Positions 11,266 through 23,279 of a DNA stretch of 64,000 bases are shown here, one piece after another (the first letter of the stretch is position 1; every line of letters starts with the position of its first letter). Made by a program: the position numbers and the translations under genes. A model generated the notes under the pieces. It worked only from the letters and a program-made list of their open reading frames with translations. It was not told where the DNA came from and searched no databases. Source of the stretch: Gigaspora rosea (Eukaryota; Glomeromycota; Glomeromycetes; Diversisporales; Gigasporaceae). Where the stretch lies: contig QKWP01001087.1 in the NCBI GenBank assembly GCA_003550325.1, forward strand, positions 66,896 through 130,895, written 5' to 3'.

Positions 11266-12080
11266 GCATAACAGGCTTTCATTGTGATTGGCCAATTTTG
11301 CAGATCATCCCATGATATTCAAAAATTTTATTGGCTAATCGAATATTTAAACATACCAGTTACTGCTTTAACTAACTAAATCGTCACGGATAAAAAAATA
11401 AAAATAATTCCATCTGTAATTAAATTAATACTTACAGAAGTCTTTACCATTAAATCTCGATAAATTTAAGCCTAAACCTATACCTATAATCATGTCGCAA
11501 ACAAATTCCGGCAAACCAAGTTTTATTTAAGAATCCTAACGCACTATTGTACGATCAAAAAAAAATAAATAAATAAATAAAATAAAATAATAAAATAAGA
11601 TAAATAAATAAAATAAAAACAGCAAAAAAATACAATAAAGGTTAAACCTAGTCTAAAACATTAGTAAAATAAACACAAACAACTTTTAATATCAAATTGA
11701 TCTTTATTTAATAATCGTTATATAGTACTATTGCTTCGCTTTAATTCTTCTCAAGAAATTTATAAGTCTTATGTCTCTCAACTTCATATTATTGATAGCT
11801 ATATTATACGGTGACATGCTTCTTTGCTAGTTGGGATTACGAAGAATATGTTTTCACAAATAAAGACAGCTTAAATTGTCGAGTTTATTTGATTCATTAT
11901 GCTATAAGCTAAACTTAAACGTTCAAATATACCTCTCATCAACTTCCGAATAACTCGCGGTTTACCGAATAACTTTGACGTAAAGCTTGAACCCAAAATT
12001 TTTTTTGTCTTAATCTTGCCGAATTCGTATTCGTGGCACCGAATCCATTCTTGTGACAGAATAACCCTATGCGTTGACAA
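11266..12080. other. 3' flank of kelch gene and intergenic, with (AAAT)n tract
   Basis: Contains an AAAT/AAATA-type simple repeat at about 11562-11628. The minus-strand ORF at 11871-12080 is short and unrecognised. Confidence 0.4.
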
Positions 12081-12082
12081 AA

Positions 12083-13515
12083 GTCACTCTAGGGTTATTA
12101 TCTCGAGGATTATCAGATCTGTGGCTTATATGAAGAAAAGGCTCATATGAAAAAGAGATTTATATGAAAGAGACAATAGAAATGCATGTGATTGTATGCG
12201 ATAGAGATTATAGATATATATGTGGTGCAAACTTTAGTGTTTTCTTGCTTCGTTTATCTTGTTCATTTGTTCTCTTTGTCGCCCGATTGATAATCTGTTT
12301 CGTCCTTATTCATTCATTGCATTTAGCACTAGTGTTTCGATCCTAATTTTTAAGATTAAATTCGGATCCTCATATCCGGATGACAATCCGAATTTAGGTA
12401 ATCCGAATTCAATTATTAAATCCGGATTTTACCTATGGTTTACATGTTTTACTATATTATCCGTAGTGTGACCATCAGTTGGGAGAGCAATCGTGGATAT
12501 CGGGTCCAATTTAGCTCTAATGGTTCACTTGGGTTTAATTTTTATAGCGATAGTACACGTGTTTATGATGTCACGAGAATAATTAATCAGGGTCGGGGTT
12601 ATCACTTAATTTAATCAGTTTACGTGATTGATAAGATGTATATGATGTAGTTAATTAAACATCTGGGGGTAATTTTATTTTAATCACATTAATAAAGACT
12701 ATACTAAAATAAGGTAACAACAAAATAATAGAGAATACAATAAAACTAAACTACTACACTATGAAGTTATCGTAATCTGAGACAATGTATGCCTTTTCGT
12801 AGTAGCGCGAAAACTCAGGCTTTAAATACATTCTGAGTTATTAAGAACTACTGCGCTTCGCTCTTATAATACTCTTAAAGTCCTATTATTACTTCCGGGT
12901 ACTCTGCACGGGTTGTGAACAACCCGCGTTAAAAAGCCACTCCTCTTAATCTGCTCACAATCTGCTCACAATTAACTCAACGATTTACTCACAATAGGAG
13001 TCAATAATAACCAGTTAAACAATAAATCTGTATCTCCAAGCCTCCGCCACAACCAAAAACCTTGTAATTTTGGATGGCTTGGGTCACTGGAGTAGTGAAA
13101 CGGGCTGATCCAAAGGCTTGGGCTGTCGGGCCAGTTGACCGGGCTGACCATATTATTAAAAAATTTTCATCAATCCAAAATTATCAAACACCCCTATAAT
13201 ATGGTCTCTTAACGATTTTTTCGGTAATTTTACTGAACAAATTACTATATCTCACAAAATTCTCGGCAACCATGCTTTCCATGCTCATGTTGACATCTAA
13301 CATCCCGAAAATTTCCAATATTACACTAAGACAAGCGAAGTAAAAAAGCACACAATTTACTCCCAACATGTATCTTTATAGCCCTTATCGCATGCTATCG
13401 CATGCAATCATATGCATATCTATTGTCTCTTTCATATAAGCCTCTCCTTCGTATAAGCCTTTACTTCATACAAGCCACAGATCTGGTGATCCTTACGATA
13501 ATAACCCTAGCGTTA
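12083..13515. repeat. large inverted repeat, LTR-like relics about 1.1 kb apart
   Basis: About 12085-12270 and about 13515-13320 are inverted copies. Both contain CTAGGGTTATTATC, CAGATCTGTGGCTT, TATATGAAAGAGACAATAGA and GCATGCGATA-like words, and weaker similarity continues inward for some 50 bp. They could be termini of one DNA element or two solo LTRs in opposite orientation. I see no target duplication and no ORF between them. Within the spacer, CGGGTTGTGAACAACCCG near 12908 is a perfect short dyad, and 13062-13190 carries a weak TAATTTTGGAT inverted pair. Confidence 0.5.
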
Positions 13516-13558
13516 ATTTAGTGGTTGATCCGACATAATTTTGGTATGTTATACCTTA

Positions 13559-15474
13559 ATGCGATATGTAATTTAAAATCAAGCTTCAAATTAATAAAAA
13601 AAAAAAACGTGTATTTTTTCACATTATTGGTAAGATTTCCAAGCAATGCTGTTACATTTCACGATCATTCGTTCAAGAATTTAACAACTTGCAAAACCAA
13701 TCGTCATTAATAAATTCTTAATAGAGCTCAAGTTGATTTAACTCTAATGACTAATTTCTTAAATTGTGTTTTATATGAATTTATAATCGACTTAACAGTT
13801 AAGTTGATTTTAAATCTAGCAAGATTCTATCCTGATGTACAATATCTACACTTAAAAGAAAATGAAACATTGTTTTATGTCATTACACAGTATAAATAAT
13901 AAATAATAAATAATATTTTATCTACACCCTCTTAAATTTTTTATTCAATTTGCTCCAAATTTTCAATACTTTTAACTGATAATTATTTATCTTATTTTAT
14001 TATGAAACAATCCGACTTGAATCATACAAACGAAAGAATCTTCACGAAGATAAGGTTCCATAAAAGAAGGAATACTAAAAATGCCGAAAGTATTAAACAA
14101 TACCAGTTTAAATAACCATATTCCCCAACTATCCTTTACTTCATGCATGATCATTTTATTTCCAACCAATAAACCTTCCACGAATTCCCAAAGAATAAGC
14201 AAAAGACCATGAAACAAAAAGAAAAACATTTGTTCACCTGGTCTAGTACCCCACATACAATAAACTATATGCTCATGTAATAATCCACTGACAAAAAAAG
14301 CTGAAAGTGTCCCAAAAACCTTTCCAATTTTTTTGTGCTTACCAAAAAGATTTTTAACAGGAACATAACCTAAATCTAGAAAAATTTCTCGGAGGACAAT
14401 ATGCCAACGTTTCGACCAAAAATCTCGTGGACTCGTTGACATGAAAGGTAAATTCATTGGATCTTTTGTATAAAATAACAAAAGTATTAACCATTCTTTA
14501 ACTTTTCGTGTTGTTGATAAATTTGTTGATTGTGTGGATTGATACTGAGATTTAGAAGATTTGTAGACCGAGTCTTGAGAGAGTTGGTTTGTTTGAAGTA
14601 ACAGTAGCGGGAGCAAGAATAGTCCAAAAAAAAGCACAAAAAGATCATAAACTAAAGAAATATAAATGTACACATTTACAGCTAGAACATAATGATAAAA
14701 TAAATAAAATGGGGTAATAAATGGGTTTCCTTTCAACAAATAATCAATAAATCGAAGCAAATAAATTCTATCAGGAATAATTGGTTTGTAAGCTTCAACC
14801 CATGCCAATAAAAATTCAAAAACTAAAAGTTTTAAAATAGTTATTGCAACTCGTTTTCCTTGATTAACAAAATAATTTTTTAGAGTGACCTGATCAATAT
14901 ATTTTCTCTCTGATCTGTCAATTTCTAATGCGTCAGGTCTCCAATTAAATAGCATTGAAAAAAATGAATTGAATTCGAATTTTTGTGTGTTGGATGAATG
15001 AAATTTTTTTAACCATAATAAAAGTTTACAGGCAATTACGAAATTAAAAATCGAATTTGCTGCTTGAAATGTACAATTATATCTACTATTATATAGCATT
15101 GGAAGTAAAATTTGGAGAAAGGTTAATGTATAAAGAATAAAGAAGCGTATTTTTGTGGTAGGAGGATTAAATGATAAAGAGATAGATATGAAAAAGATAG
15201 TACTTAAAGTTAAATGATAGGCAAGAGGTGAAATTACAGGTGGAAAATCTTTTATTTCTTTCCATGATAAAATATTTGTATGAAAATATTTGAAACTCAA
15301 CGATAAAAGTATTATGACAAATGAACTTTGGACAATAAATGATTTTGAGAACATTTTTTTTTAAGAAACTAATAGGTATTATACATATTTATATAATACG
15401 CAATACGGGTATTGGTATAATTTTGGCATTTGTACAATCAAATGATACATTACTATCACTTTGTATCAACCAAT
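13559..15474. repeat. segmental duplication, copy 1 (intact wax-synthase-like gene)
   Basis: This block, starting GCGATATGTAATTTAA and ending near TATCACTTTGTA, recurs as 17564-20672 in the same orientation. It includes the gene plus about 430 bp downstream and 100 bp upstream of it. Compared with copy 2 it lacks the 844-bp foldback, and also about 400 bp corresponding to 17775-18175. Confidence 0.8.
13987..15354 (-). CDS. wax-synthase-like MBOAT acyltransferase, intact, 455 residues
   Basis: Predicted polytopic membrane O-acyltransferase of the wax-synthase-like MBOAT group, which transfers acyl chains to alcohols at the endoplasmic reticulum; the substrate here cannot be told from sequence. 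About eight to ten hydrophobic segments are visible (for example around residues 6-24, 44-62, 71-87, 169-187, 214-253, 346-366, 374-394 and 411-430). The family motif FWSKRWH lies at 312-318, and the histidine-containing SGLLHEH at 356-362 includes the expected catalytic His. The ATG is preceded by an A-rich leader and a TATATAAAT stretch about 35-45 bp upstream. The gene is uninterrupted and I see no intron. Its paralogue at 19228-20588 is frameshifted, so this is the likely functional copy. Membership in the MBOAT_2 / wax-synthase domain family is my reading of the motifs. Confidence 0.85.
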   Translation of the reverse strand: MFSKSFIVQSSFVIILLSLSFKYFHTNILSWKEIKDFPPVISPLAYHLTLSTIFFISISLSFNPPTTKIRFFILYTLTFLQILLPMLYNSRYNCTFQAANSIFNFVIACKLLLWLKKFHSSNTQKFEFNSFFSMLFNWRPDALEIDRSERKYIDQVTLKNYFVNQGKRVAITILKLLVFEFLLAWVEAYKPIIPDRIYLLRFIDYLLKGNPFITPFYLFYHYVLAVNVYIYISLVYDLFVLFFGLFLLPLLLLQTNQLSQDSVYKSSKSQYQSTQSTNLSTTRKVKEWLILLLFYTKDPMNLPFMSTSPRDFWSKRWHIVLREIFLDLGYVPVKNLFGKHKKIGKVFGTLSAFFVSGLLHEHIVYCMWGTRPGEQMFFFLFHGLLLILWEFVEGLLVGNKMIMHEVKDSWGIWLFKLVLFNTFGIFSIPSFMEPYLREDSFVCMIQVGLFHNKIR

Positions 15475-15566
15475 TAAAAAGAATAGTTTACAATGATTCG
15501 TTTGTTACATCATGAAATTTTCTCGTGATCGTGGTTAGCCAATAAAATATAATTTTAAAACCGCTA

Positions 15567-15796
15567 AGGCCATATAAAGTTAATTTTTTGGTTCTCATAA
15601 CCCGGCCGGGTCATATTTTGGAAATTTTCTGAAAAAAATTATTTATATGTTTTAATAGTCGGGTGGGATTTCAAAAAAATTTTTTTAAAAATTTTATAAA
15701 ATTTTATATATAAAATTTTTAAATAAAAGTTCGGCCGGCCGGGTCATTTTTTTTGTCTCATGTTATGAGAACCAAAAAATTAACTTTATATGGCCT
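15567..15796. mobile_element. short MITE with about 37-bp inverted ends
   Basis: It starts AGGCCATATAAAGTTAATTT and ends with its near-exact inverse. GC-rich GGCCGGGTCAT pairs lie inside each arm. There is no ORF and the target duplication is unclear. Confidence 0.65.
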
Positions 15797-15809
15797 AAAA
15801 CTTTTTGCA

Positions 15810-16222
15810 GACAATTTTTTTTAAAAAACAGATCAATAACTTTATACACAGGGCTGAGCTCTTTAAAATTAACGGTCAGTTTTTAAAAAACTTCTCTTTT
15901 AAAAAGTTATATAGATTAGAAATTTGGTTATTTTTCGAATCGTTATAACTTTAAAAATCTGACTACAGTCGCACCCCTCTAAGTGCATGCCCTCGGGACC
16001 ATAGTGAAAAAAAGACAAAATCTGCACTTAGAGGGGGTTTGCATTTAGAGGGTTAAAATTTATAATTGTTATATTGTTTGGGACCAAGAGGGGCGTGCAC
16101 TTAAAGAGGTTTTTCATATACCATGCACTTAGGGGGCGTGACTTAGGGGGCGCGACTGTATTAACTTTGTATAACTCAGTCCTGTGTATAAGTTATCGGT
16201 CTGTTTTTAAACAAAAAAATTT
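15810..16222. mobile_element. foldback element interrupted by a TA-flanked MITE
   Basis: Flanks 15815-15855 and 16165-16222 are inverted (AACAGATCAATAACTTTATA versus AACAGACCGATAACTTATA in the other orientation, then CACAGGGCTGAG / CACAGGACTGAG). Element 15966-16158 sits inside the arm region. Confidence 0.65.
15964..16160. mobile_element. 193-bp pogo/Tc1-like MITE nested in a foldback
   Basis: Element 15966-16158 starts CAGTCGCACCCCTCTAAGTG and ends GGGGGCGCGACTG, flanked by TA at 15964-15965 and 16159-16160. Both ends carry repeated GCACTTAGAGGGG-type words. The open frame at 16074-16304 is a shadow of this repeat. Confidence 0.8.
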
Positions 16223-17563
16223 GTTAAGTTTAACGATTTTTTTTTTAAAAAAAATACTATATTTGACTCAGTATGTTAAATACAGTCAACTCTCTTATAC
16301 CTAATAAAAAGAGTTTTGGTTTCTTAAGAAAAAATAGTAATTTTATAGTTCGATATAGAAAGTACATTAATTTATTGGCCAACCACGATTATTAATTCCC
16401 ATATTAGCATCACCAACATCAGCACTTTCAATATATTGTTTCTTCTAGTGATATAGTGATATATTTTCCACTACGAATCGTACTATAATTTCCTTGTACA
16501 ACCCCTCCCTATTTATATATCAAATTTCTTTCGTACACGGTTGAAGTTAAATTGGCATTATTGTCTATACTATCATATCACCCGCTCTCTCAAACAAACA
16601 ACCGTTACGCTATTAATGGGCCCAAATACTACAAATACTACAAATATACTAACTTTCTTGCTGGAGTCGTTGACAGTATCGTTTCTTTTTATAAGATTAG
16701 TTATTGCCATTCTTTATTTTTTGTAATTACTTTAGTTACATAAAAATTTCATTACCACTTAAATTTAATAGTACTCCGAATCTACAAATAGATTATGATG
16801 AAAAACTTTAAAGATTTCAATTCAATTAAGGTAATATTAAAAATTTACTCTACAACAGTAAATATCTAGTTAAATTAGTTCAGCATAAATCGAGCTGACT
16901 CGCTAACAATAGATTCGTGCCCATTTATATATCTCTGCAAATTACTATGTGGATCTCTGTTAAGAAAATGATGATGTATATTTTACGTATAAAATTTAAA
17001 ATTGTTAACCATCTAATGGTCCTATTTAGTAGATAAAAGGGTCATAATTAGAATGAATTAAATTTGTAAAGAATAATTTACCAAAAACATTGCTTTATGT
17101 TAAGTTAAAGGGTTTAAGCATAACTTAAACAGGTGTTAAAGCTATAGATATGTCTATGTTGTACTGTACGTTGAAATCAAATTTTTGTAGATTCCGAGTC
17201 AACTTTGTATTGTAACGGATAGAGAATTCAAATTCTACTTAATAGATTTAAATTTAATCATTATCAAATCGATAAAAATAATTTCTCGATGGTAAAGTTG
17301 TTGTTAATCAAGTCATAAAACCTTTATTTTATTACAAGGAAGATTATTTATGCATTAAAGTCTTCAAGATCCATTAAATACAACCAAAGATCATTATTTG
17401 ACCAAAAAAACATTCAGTTTACTGAGTCTTGGATATTGACGGGTCCTGTATTGAGGATTATTAAAATTGAGTCAAATTTGCCGATATGACCTGTCGAAAG
17501 AATATATGTATACTTTATAGTTGACATCAGGTGTTTAAAACATGTTTTTCTTCAACCCATAGG
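16223..17563. other. intergenic between the duplicated segments
   Basis: AT-rich and without a convincing gene. A lone CAGTCAACTCTCTTATACC at about 16283 looks like an orphan Tc1/pogo-type terminus. Short ORFs at 16541-16743 overlap in two frames and resemble nothing. Confidence 0.4.
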
Positions 17564-17750
17564 ATGCGATATGTAATTTAATTTCAAACTTCAAATTAAA
17601 CAAATATAAATATATATTGGTAGATACTGATACTTTTCACCATCATTCGTTCAAAGAATTAAACAATTTACGCAAGGCAAATTTTCTTTCAATCCAATTG
17701 TGGCAAAACCAATTATCACTAATAAATTTCTTAATAAAGTTCGAGTTGGT

Positions 17751-18030
17751 TTAACTCAATGACCAACTTTCCAAGCTGGAGACTTTAATCGTATCTGTTG
17801 TATAATCTAAAATTTTTTCCTTAAAGCCTAAACAATTTCCCGGATTGGATAAATGTTCCTTCAAATTTATAAGTATACAAGAAACTTCACAAGAAACAAT
17901 TCGTATCACAAATAGGAATATAAATCGCTGCAAATGTAAAAAGGCAAAATTACCTTGCAGAAGTAGCTGTCATTCCAATAATTACGCTTATAATAATTTG
18001 TGTAGCTAGAATATATGCATAAATGGCTTT
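17751..18030 (-). other. possible exon pair, unassigned
   Basis: On the minus strand a hydrophobic open stretch (17954-18027, reading IIISVIIGMTATSA in one frame) meets a GTAATT...TTTGCAG interval of 26 bp, followed by a 59-codon open frame ending at 17751. The frames on the two sides are not compatible if this very short interval is spliced, so this may be a relic. I recognise no family. Confidence 0.15.
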
Positions 18031-18247
18031 GCAATTTATTGCAGTTCAAAATCAATTCAACCGTTATAATTTTAAAATTGAATGTGGTTTAGATGGATTC
18101 AGGATACAGAATTAACTTAGTTTGAAATTCTCTAACGATTGGCGTGAATTTAAAATTTTGTTTCAACTTAAATGTATTTAGAATCAACTTGGTTGATTTT
18201 AACCTAGCAAGATTCTATCCCAATGAACTGTACAATATCTATATTTA

Positions 18248-19095
18248 TAAGGTAAAGGCACCTATTGCCGTGGAGATACCTATTTCCGTGGATTAAATTT
18301 ATTAGTAATTTATATATAAAATAAAAAAAAAAGCAATTTTTTAAAAATATAAAATTGAAATTTCTGAGATTACTTACTAAATAAACAGTTCTTGAAGAAT
18401 TAATTAAAGTTGTAGCAACTATCAATGCAGTTCTAATGATAGTAAAAATGCTAAATTCGGTCTAGTATATCAAAAGTTATGAGCGATTTACGTTTTGCAA
18501 TCATATAAAATTTTTATATAGATCTACAAAGAAATTTATATGATCGTGAAATGTAAATCGCTCATAACTTTTGATCTACTGGACCGAATTTAATGTTTTT
18601 ACCATCATTAAAACCACTTGACGGTGGCTACAATGTTTATTGATCCTTAAGAGCTGTTACTTAATAATAATTTTGGAAATTTCAATTTTGTTTTTTAAAA
18701 ATTGTAATAAATTTTTTTTTAAAATTATACTTATTTAATTAATAAAATTTTTAGAAAATAAATAGATAAATAATAAATAAAAAAGATAGTAGAAAACAAA
18801 GTATAAAGAACAATTAAATAAAAAAATTTTTTAATTTTTAAATTTTTTAAATAGTTTATATTGTATCCACGGAAATAGGAGAGGGGGTATCAAATTTTAT
18901 AAATTTTATAGAATTTTTCTTTACTAATACAAAAAAATTTTTTATACAGTATATTAGTATAATTTAATTTTTATATTTTCAAATAATAAATTAATTGTAA
19001 ATTTTATATTTAAAGTTTTATAAAAAAATATTAATTTATGAAAAAGTTTTATATGTAGCAAAAAAAAGTCCCCGGAAATAAGTACCTTTACCTTA
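18248..19095. mobile_element. 844-bp TA-flanked foldback element absent from the paralogous segment
   Basis: Element 18250-19093 starts AGGTAAAGGCACCTATTGCC and ends with the inverted GGAAATAAGTACCTTTACCT; TA flanks both sides. At the matching place in copy 1 (about 13850) the sequence runs straight through, giving an approximate empty site. Interior arms hold the CTACTGGACCGAATTTAATG module in both orientations (18445-18485 and 18560-18600) around a short palindrome. A second internal pair resembles the termini (CCACGGAAATAGG near 18865). Confidence 0.8.
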
Positions 19096-19227
19096 AAGAA
19101 AATGGAAAACATTGAATTATGTTATTAAACAGTATAAATAATAATTAATTATTAATATTTTATCTACACCCTCTTAAATATTTTATTATTTGCTCCGAAT
19201 GTTCAATACTCTTAACCGTTAACTTTA

Positions 19228-20588
19228 TCATACTTTATTATGAAACAATCCGACTTGGATTATACAAACGAAAGCATTTTCACGAAGATAAGGTTCCATA
19301 AAAAAAGGAATACTAAAAGTGCCGAAAGTATTAAACAATATCAGTTTAAATAACCATATTCCCCAACTATCCTTTACTTCATACATGATCATTCCATCTC
19401 CAACCAACAAACTTTCAATGAATTCCCAAACAATAAGCAGAATACCATGAAACAAAAAGAAAGTCATTTGTTCACCTGGTCTAGTACCCCATATGCAATA
19501 AATAAAATGCTCATGTAATAACCCACTAATAAAAAAAGCTGAAAGTGTTCCAAAAACCTTTCCAATTTTTTTGTGCTTACCAAAAAGATTTTTAGTAGGA
19601 ACATAACCTAAACCCAGAAAAATTTCTCGAAAGATAGTTTGCCAACGCTTTGACCAATGTTCTCGTGGAGATGTTGACATGAAAGGTAAATTCATCGCAG
19701 TTTTTGTATGAAATAACAAAAGTATTAACCACTCTTTAACTTTTCGTATTGTTGATGAATTTGTTGATTGTGTGGATTGATCCTGATATTTAGAAGATTT
19801 GTCAACCGAGTCTTGAGAAGATTGGCTTGTTTGAAGTAGCGGGAGCAAAATTAGTCCGCAAAAAAGTACAAAAAAATCATAAAACAAAGAAATATAAATG
19901 TACAGAATTATAGCTAGAACATAATGATAAAATAAATAAAATGGAGTAATAAATGGTTTTCCTGTCAACAAATAATCAATAAATCGAAGCAAATAAATTC
20001 TATCAGGAATAATTGGTTTGTAAGCTTCAGTCCATGCCAATAAAAATTCAAAAACTAAAAGTTTTAAAATAGTTATTGCAATTCGTTTTCCTTGATTAAC
20101 AAAATAATCATTTAGAGTGACTTGATCAATATATTTTCTTTCTGATCTGTCAATTTCTAATGCGCCAGGTCTCCAATTAAATATCGTTGAAGAAAATGAT
20201 TTGAATTCGAATTTTTGTATGTTTGATAAATGAAATTCTTTTAACCATAATAAAAGTTTGCAGGCAATTACGAAATTGAATATCGAGTTTGCTCCTTGAA
20301 ATATACAATTATATCTACCGTTATACAACATCGGGAGTAAAATTTGGAGAGAAGCTAATTATAAAGAATAAAAAATCGCATTTTTGTGGTAGGAGGATTA
20401 AATGATAAAGAGATAGATGTGAAAAAGATTGTACTTAAAATTAATTGATAGGCAAAAGGCGAAATTATAGGTGGAAAATCTTTTATCTCTTTCCATGATA
20501 AAATATTTGTATTAAAATATTTGAAACTCAACGATAAAAGTATGATGAAAAATGAGCCCTGGAAAATAAATGATTTTGAGAACGCCAT
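19228..20588 (-). pseudogene. wax-synthase-like MBOAT paralogue with one-base frameshift
   Basis: Two frames, 20588-20355 (77 codons) and 20331-19228 (367 codons), together match the 455-residue gene at 13987-15354 along its whole length. Compared with that gene, one base is missing at about 20359 (CTAATTATAAAG against TTAATGTATAAAG), which shifts the frame after FFILY. The rest of the frame is open and the histidine motif SGLLHEH is kept, but the FWSKRWH motif reads HWSKRWQ, a change at a position usually aromatic. The break could be real decay or a single-base assembly error. I see no splice signals that would rescue it. Confidence 0.8.
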
Positions 20589-20671
20589 TTTGTTTTTTAA
20601 AAAATCAATGAGTATTATAATATATACAATTTCAGCATTTGTACAATCAAATGATTATTATCACTTTGTAC

Positions 20672-20800
20672 CTCGAAGGCAAAATCTTTAAGCTGATTGG
20701 TGTTGGCCAAAACACGGGTTCCTTCTAATACCAAGGAACGTAGTACGAAGTACGAATACCAGTAACGTAGTACGAAGTACGAAGTGTATGGTTTATAGCA
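20672..20800. repeat. dispersed GTACGAAGTACGAA repeat, copy 2
   Basis: Contains CGAAGGCAAAATCTTTAAGC, then repeated ACGTAGTACGAAGTACGAA and GTGTATGGTTTA. The same words occur at 1450-1540 and 24412-24545. Confidence 0.65.
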
Positions 20801-22008
20801 GGCCCTAGACTATTGTGTCCAGGATTATGATGCTGCATAATATGCATATACATTATATGCATTGCCGTTACGTTATATATAATTAAACAACCAATCATCT
20901 ATGATCGTTATATATAAATATGGATAGCTTCATTTTACATTTAGATTTTAGTAATTTGTATTTACTTTCATATATACGTGTTTGCAAAAACTTGAAAAAT
21001 ATTTAATCTAAAGAAAGAAATCAACTGGTGAATATTAATTTTTTTAATATACGTAGCAATAAATTCTTATAAAACAAGTGATTTATTTTTTCACGATCAT
21101 TTATTTTGATTAAAAAAAAAAAGATGAATAATAAATCATTATTTGTGTAAAATTAGTTTAGTATAAAGAAATTAAATATTATACTTATTTTTTTATAATT
21201 TTAATTCAAGTTATTATATACTTGATAATGTAGTATATATAAAATATCAACAACTATAGTTATTAGTAGTTTTAAAGCAAATATATAGCTTATTTTATAA
21301 TAATTATAGATATTTTTTACTTTAAATTATTGAGCTGTATAAACTATTTTACAATACAGATAATATTATTCAATTTGATACTATAATGTAAAATTTCATT
21401 AGCTAAAATACAATATATAATATCTAAACAGAACTAAGATTACTGTAAATTTGATCTTATATTTAATGGAATTATTTGCTACTGAACATGCTCAAGCAAA
21501 TGAACACAAAAATATATTCTTTGCCATATTTGTAAAATTATTGTTGATCATACTCACACGTCAATTATTGATAAACACTATAAATCAATCAAATTTAAAA
21601 CTTGAAAATACTTTTTAATAAATATCATATCAAATTACTAGTACCTTATGTCATAAAGTATTAATTAATATGAACAAATTGATATTGACTTAATATCTTC
21701 TGAAACAATTGAGATGTTAAATATGTTATATTTTCATCAAATTGATAATTATAATAATAATAATAAAATATAATAGCAAAAGCTCATATTTTACATAATT
21801 TGTAATATAATATATAAGTATAAGCATATTTTAAGCAAAAAATTTGCATAATTTGCATTATTTGTAATTTGGCACATATATAATTTGGCTTAAATTACTG
21901 CATAATTCTAGATACTCTATTATAGACACTTTGCAGTAACATTACCATCACATGTGTGGCATATTCAGATTAATTTTTGGCTTTATTGTTAAGGTTAGGG
22001 TTGGTAGA
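20801..22008. other. intergenic, very AT-rich, nothing recognised
   Basis: No ORF of note and no repeat I can delimit. A telomere-like GGTTAGGGTTGG at about 21992-22004 adjoins the next foldback. Confidence 0.4.
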
Positions 22009-22311
22009 TATAGCTTTAGAAGAAAACTAGAAAATCTATATATAAGGTTTTCTACTATACTATAATTCAAAGAATATTTTAAATTATATAAATATTACTA
22101 CCCAAATAATTAAAGTCATAAGTTGATTCACAACAATAATAATTTGATTATGAAAATTTTCCTTGTTTAGATTTATTACTATATTTAAAATAGGCTCATA
22201 TAAATAAATAGCCAATTATATTGTCTATCGCATATACATAATTTTTGATTTTTTTTTGGTAGTAGCCTTATATATAGATTTTCTAGTCCTCTTAGAAGGC
22301 TATTATCTATA
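22009..22311. mobile_element. foldback, about 300 bp
   Basis: Arms 22009-22060 and 22258-22311 are inverted and share ACTAGAAAATCTATATATAA. There is a telomere-like motif just outside the left arm. No ORF. Confidence 0.6.
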
Positions 22312-22649
22312 TATAAAATCACATTTTTATATGGTTTTTAAGGCCAATTTAAATACTAGTTTTCAAGTATTTTTGCTCTTTTTTCTTTTTTTCTTGTATA
22401 CAAGTTTTTCTTTAATGTTAAACTAATCCAGAATAATTAAAATTTATATTCTCTAATTGGATAATTCTTATATACCAAATTACTTTATTGCAAAAGTATC
22501 TAGACCTCTAGTAAGGTTCAACTATCTGTGTATGAAATCTTGAATTTTATTGAATGTCATATTCAAATTGATTATTGGATGTGCATTAATATCACATATA
22601 ATCATATATACTAAGTAGATTTTGTGTTTTTTTAATGTGTTTTTGTATA

Positions 22650-23200
22650 ATTCATTGAGGTGTTTATATACTATATAAATCAAACCTATATTTGGTCATA
22701 TAATAAAATTTATTAATAAAGATTTTAAAATAATAATTTTATAACCATTTTATAACTATTATTATAAAAATTTAAACAAATGCACAATCCTAATAGTTTG
22801 ATAGAATTGATTAAAATTTTGCAAAGTCTATTATTATGTCTTTACAAACAAAGTTACAGAGCCAATTTTTAAAAAAAAAAAACTAAATTCTTTTTTTTTT
22901 GCTTTTTTTTAAAAAGACTAGTATATTGTTTTAAGAAAAAAAATATAAATATATTAAAATTTTTATAATTAAATAAAAAAAAGATACTATAACAGATAAT
23001 TTTGTTTGTAAAAATGAAATACTAGTCTTTGCAAAATTTCAACCAATTCTATTAAACCATTAGGCTATACATCTATTTAAATTTTCATAATAATTGTTAT
23101 AAAATTATTACTTTTTGAAATTCTTCATAAATAAATTTTATTATATAGCCAAATATAGATTTGATTTACATAGTATATCAAATATTCTAGTAATTCATTT
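22650..23200. mobile_element. foldback, about 550 bp
   Basis: Arms of about 190 bp (22664-22860 and 23000-23195) are inverted around about 22930. Shared words include TATTTGGTCATATAATAAAA and ATAGAATTGATTAAAATTTT, with their inverse CAATTCTATTAAACCATTAG. Confidence 0.65.
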
Positions 23201-23279
23201 TGATAATCTTGTGGCTATGTACATCTTCTAAATTCTGGCATGAGCATCTATACCTGCTATGATTTGCTATTTAGGGGAC

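Larger units (their letters stand above)
17564..20672. repeat. segmental duplication, copy 2 (broken wax-synthase-like gene)
   Basis: Direct tandem copy of 13559-15474, enlarged by the 844-bp foldback at 18250-19093 and by about 400 bp (17775-18175) missing from copy 1. Upstream homology ends at about 20672, where the dispersed GTACGAAGTACGAA repeat begins. Confidence 0.8.
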
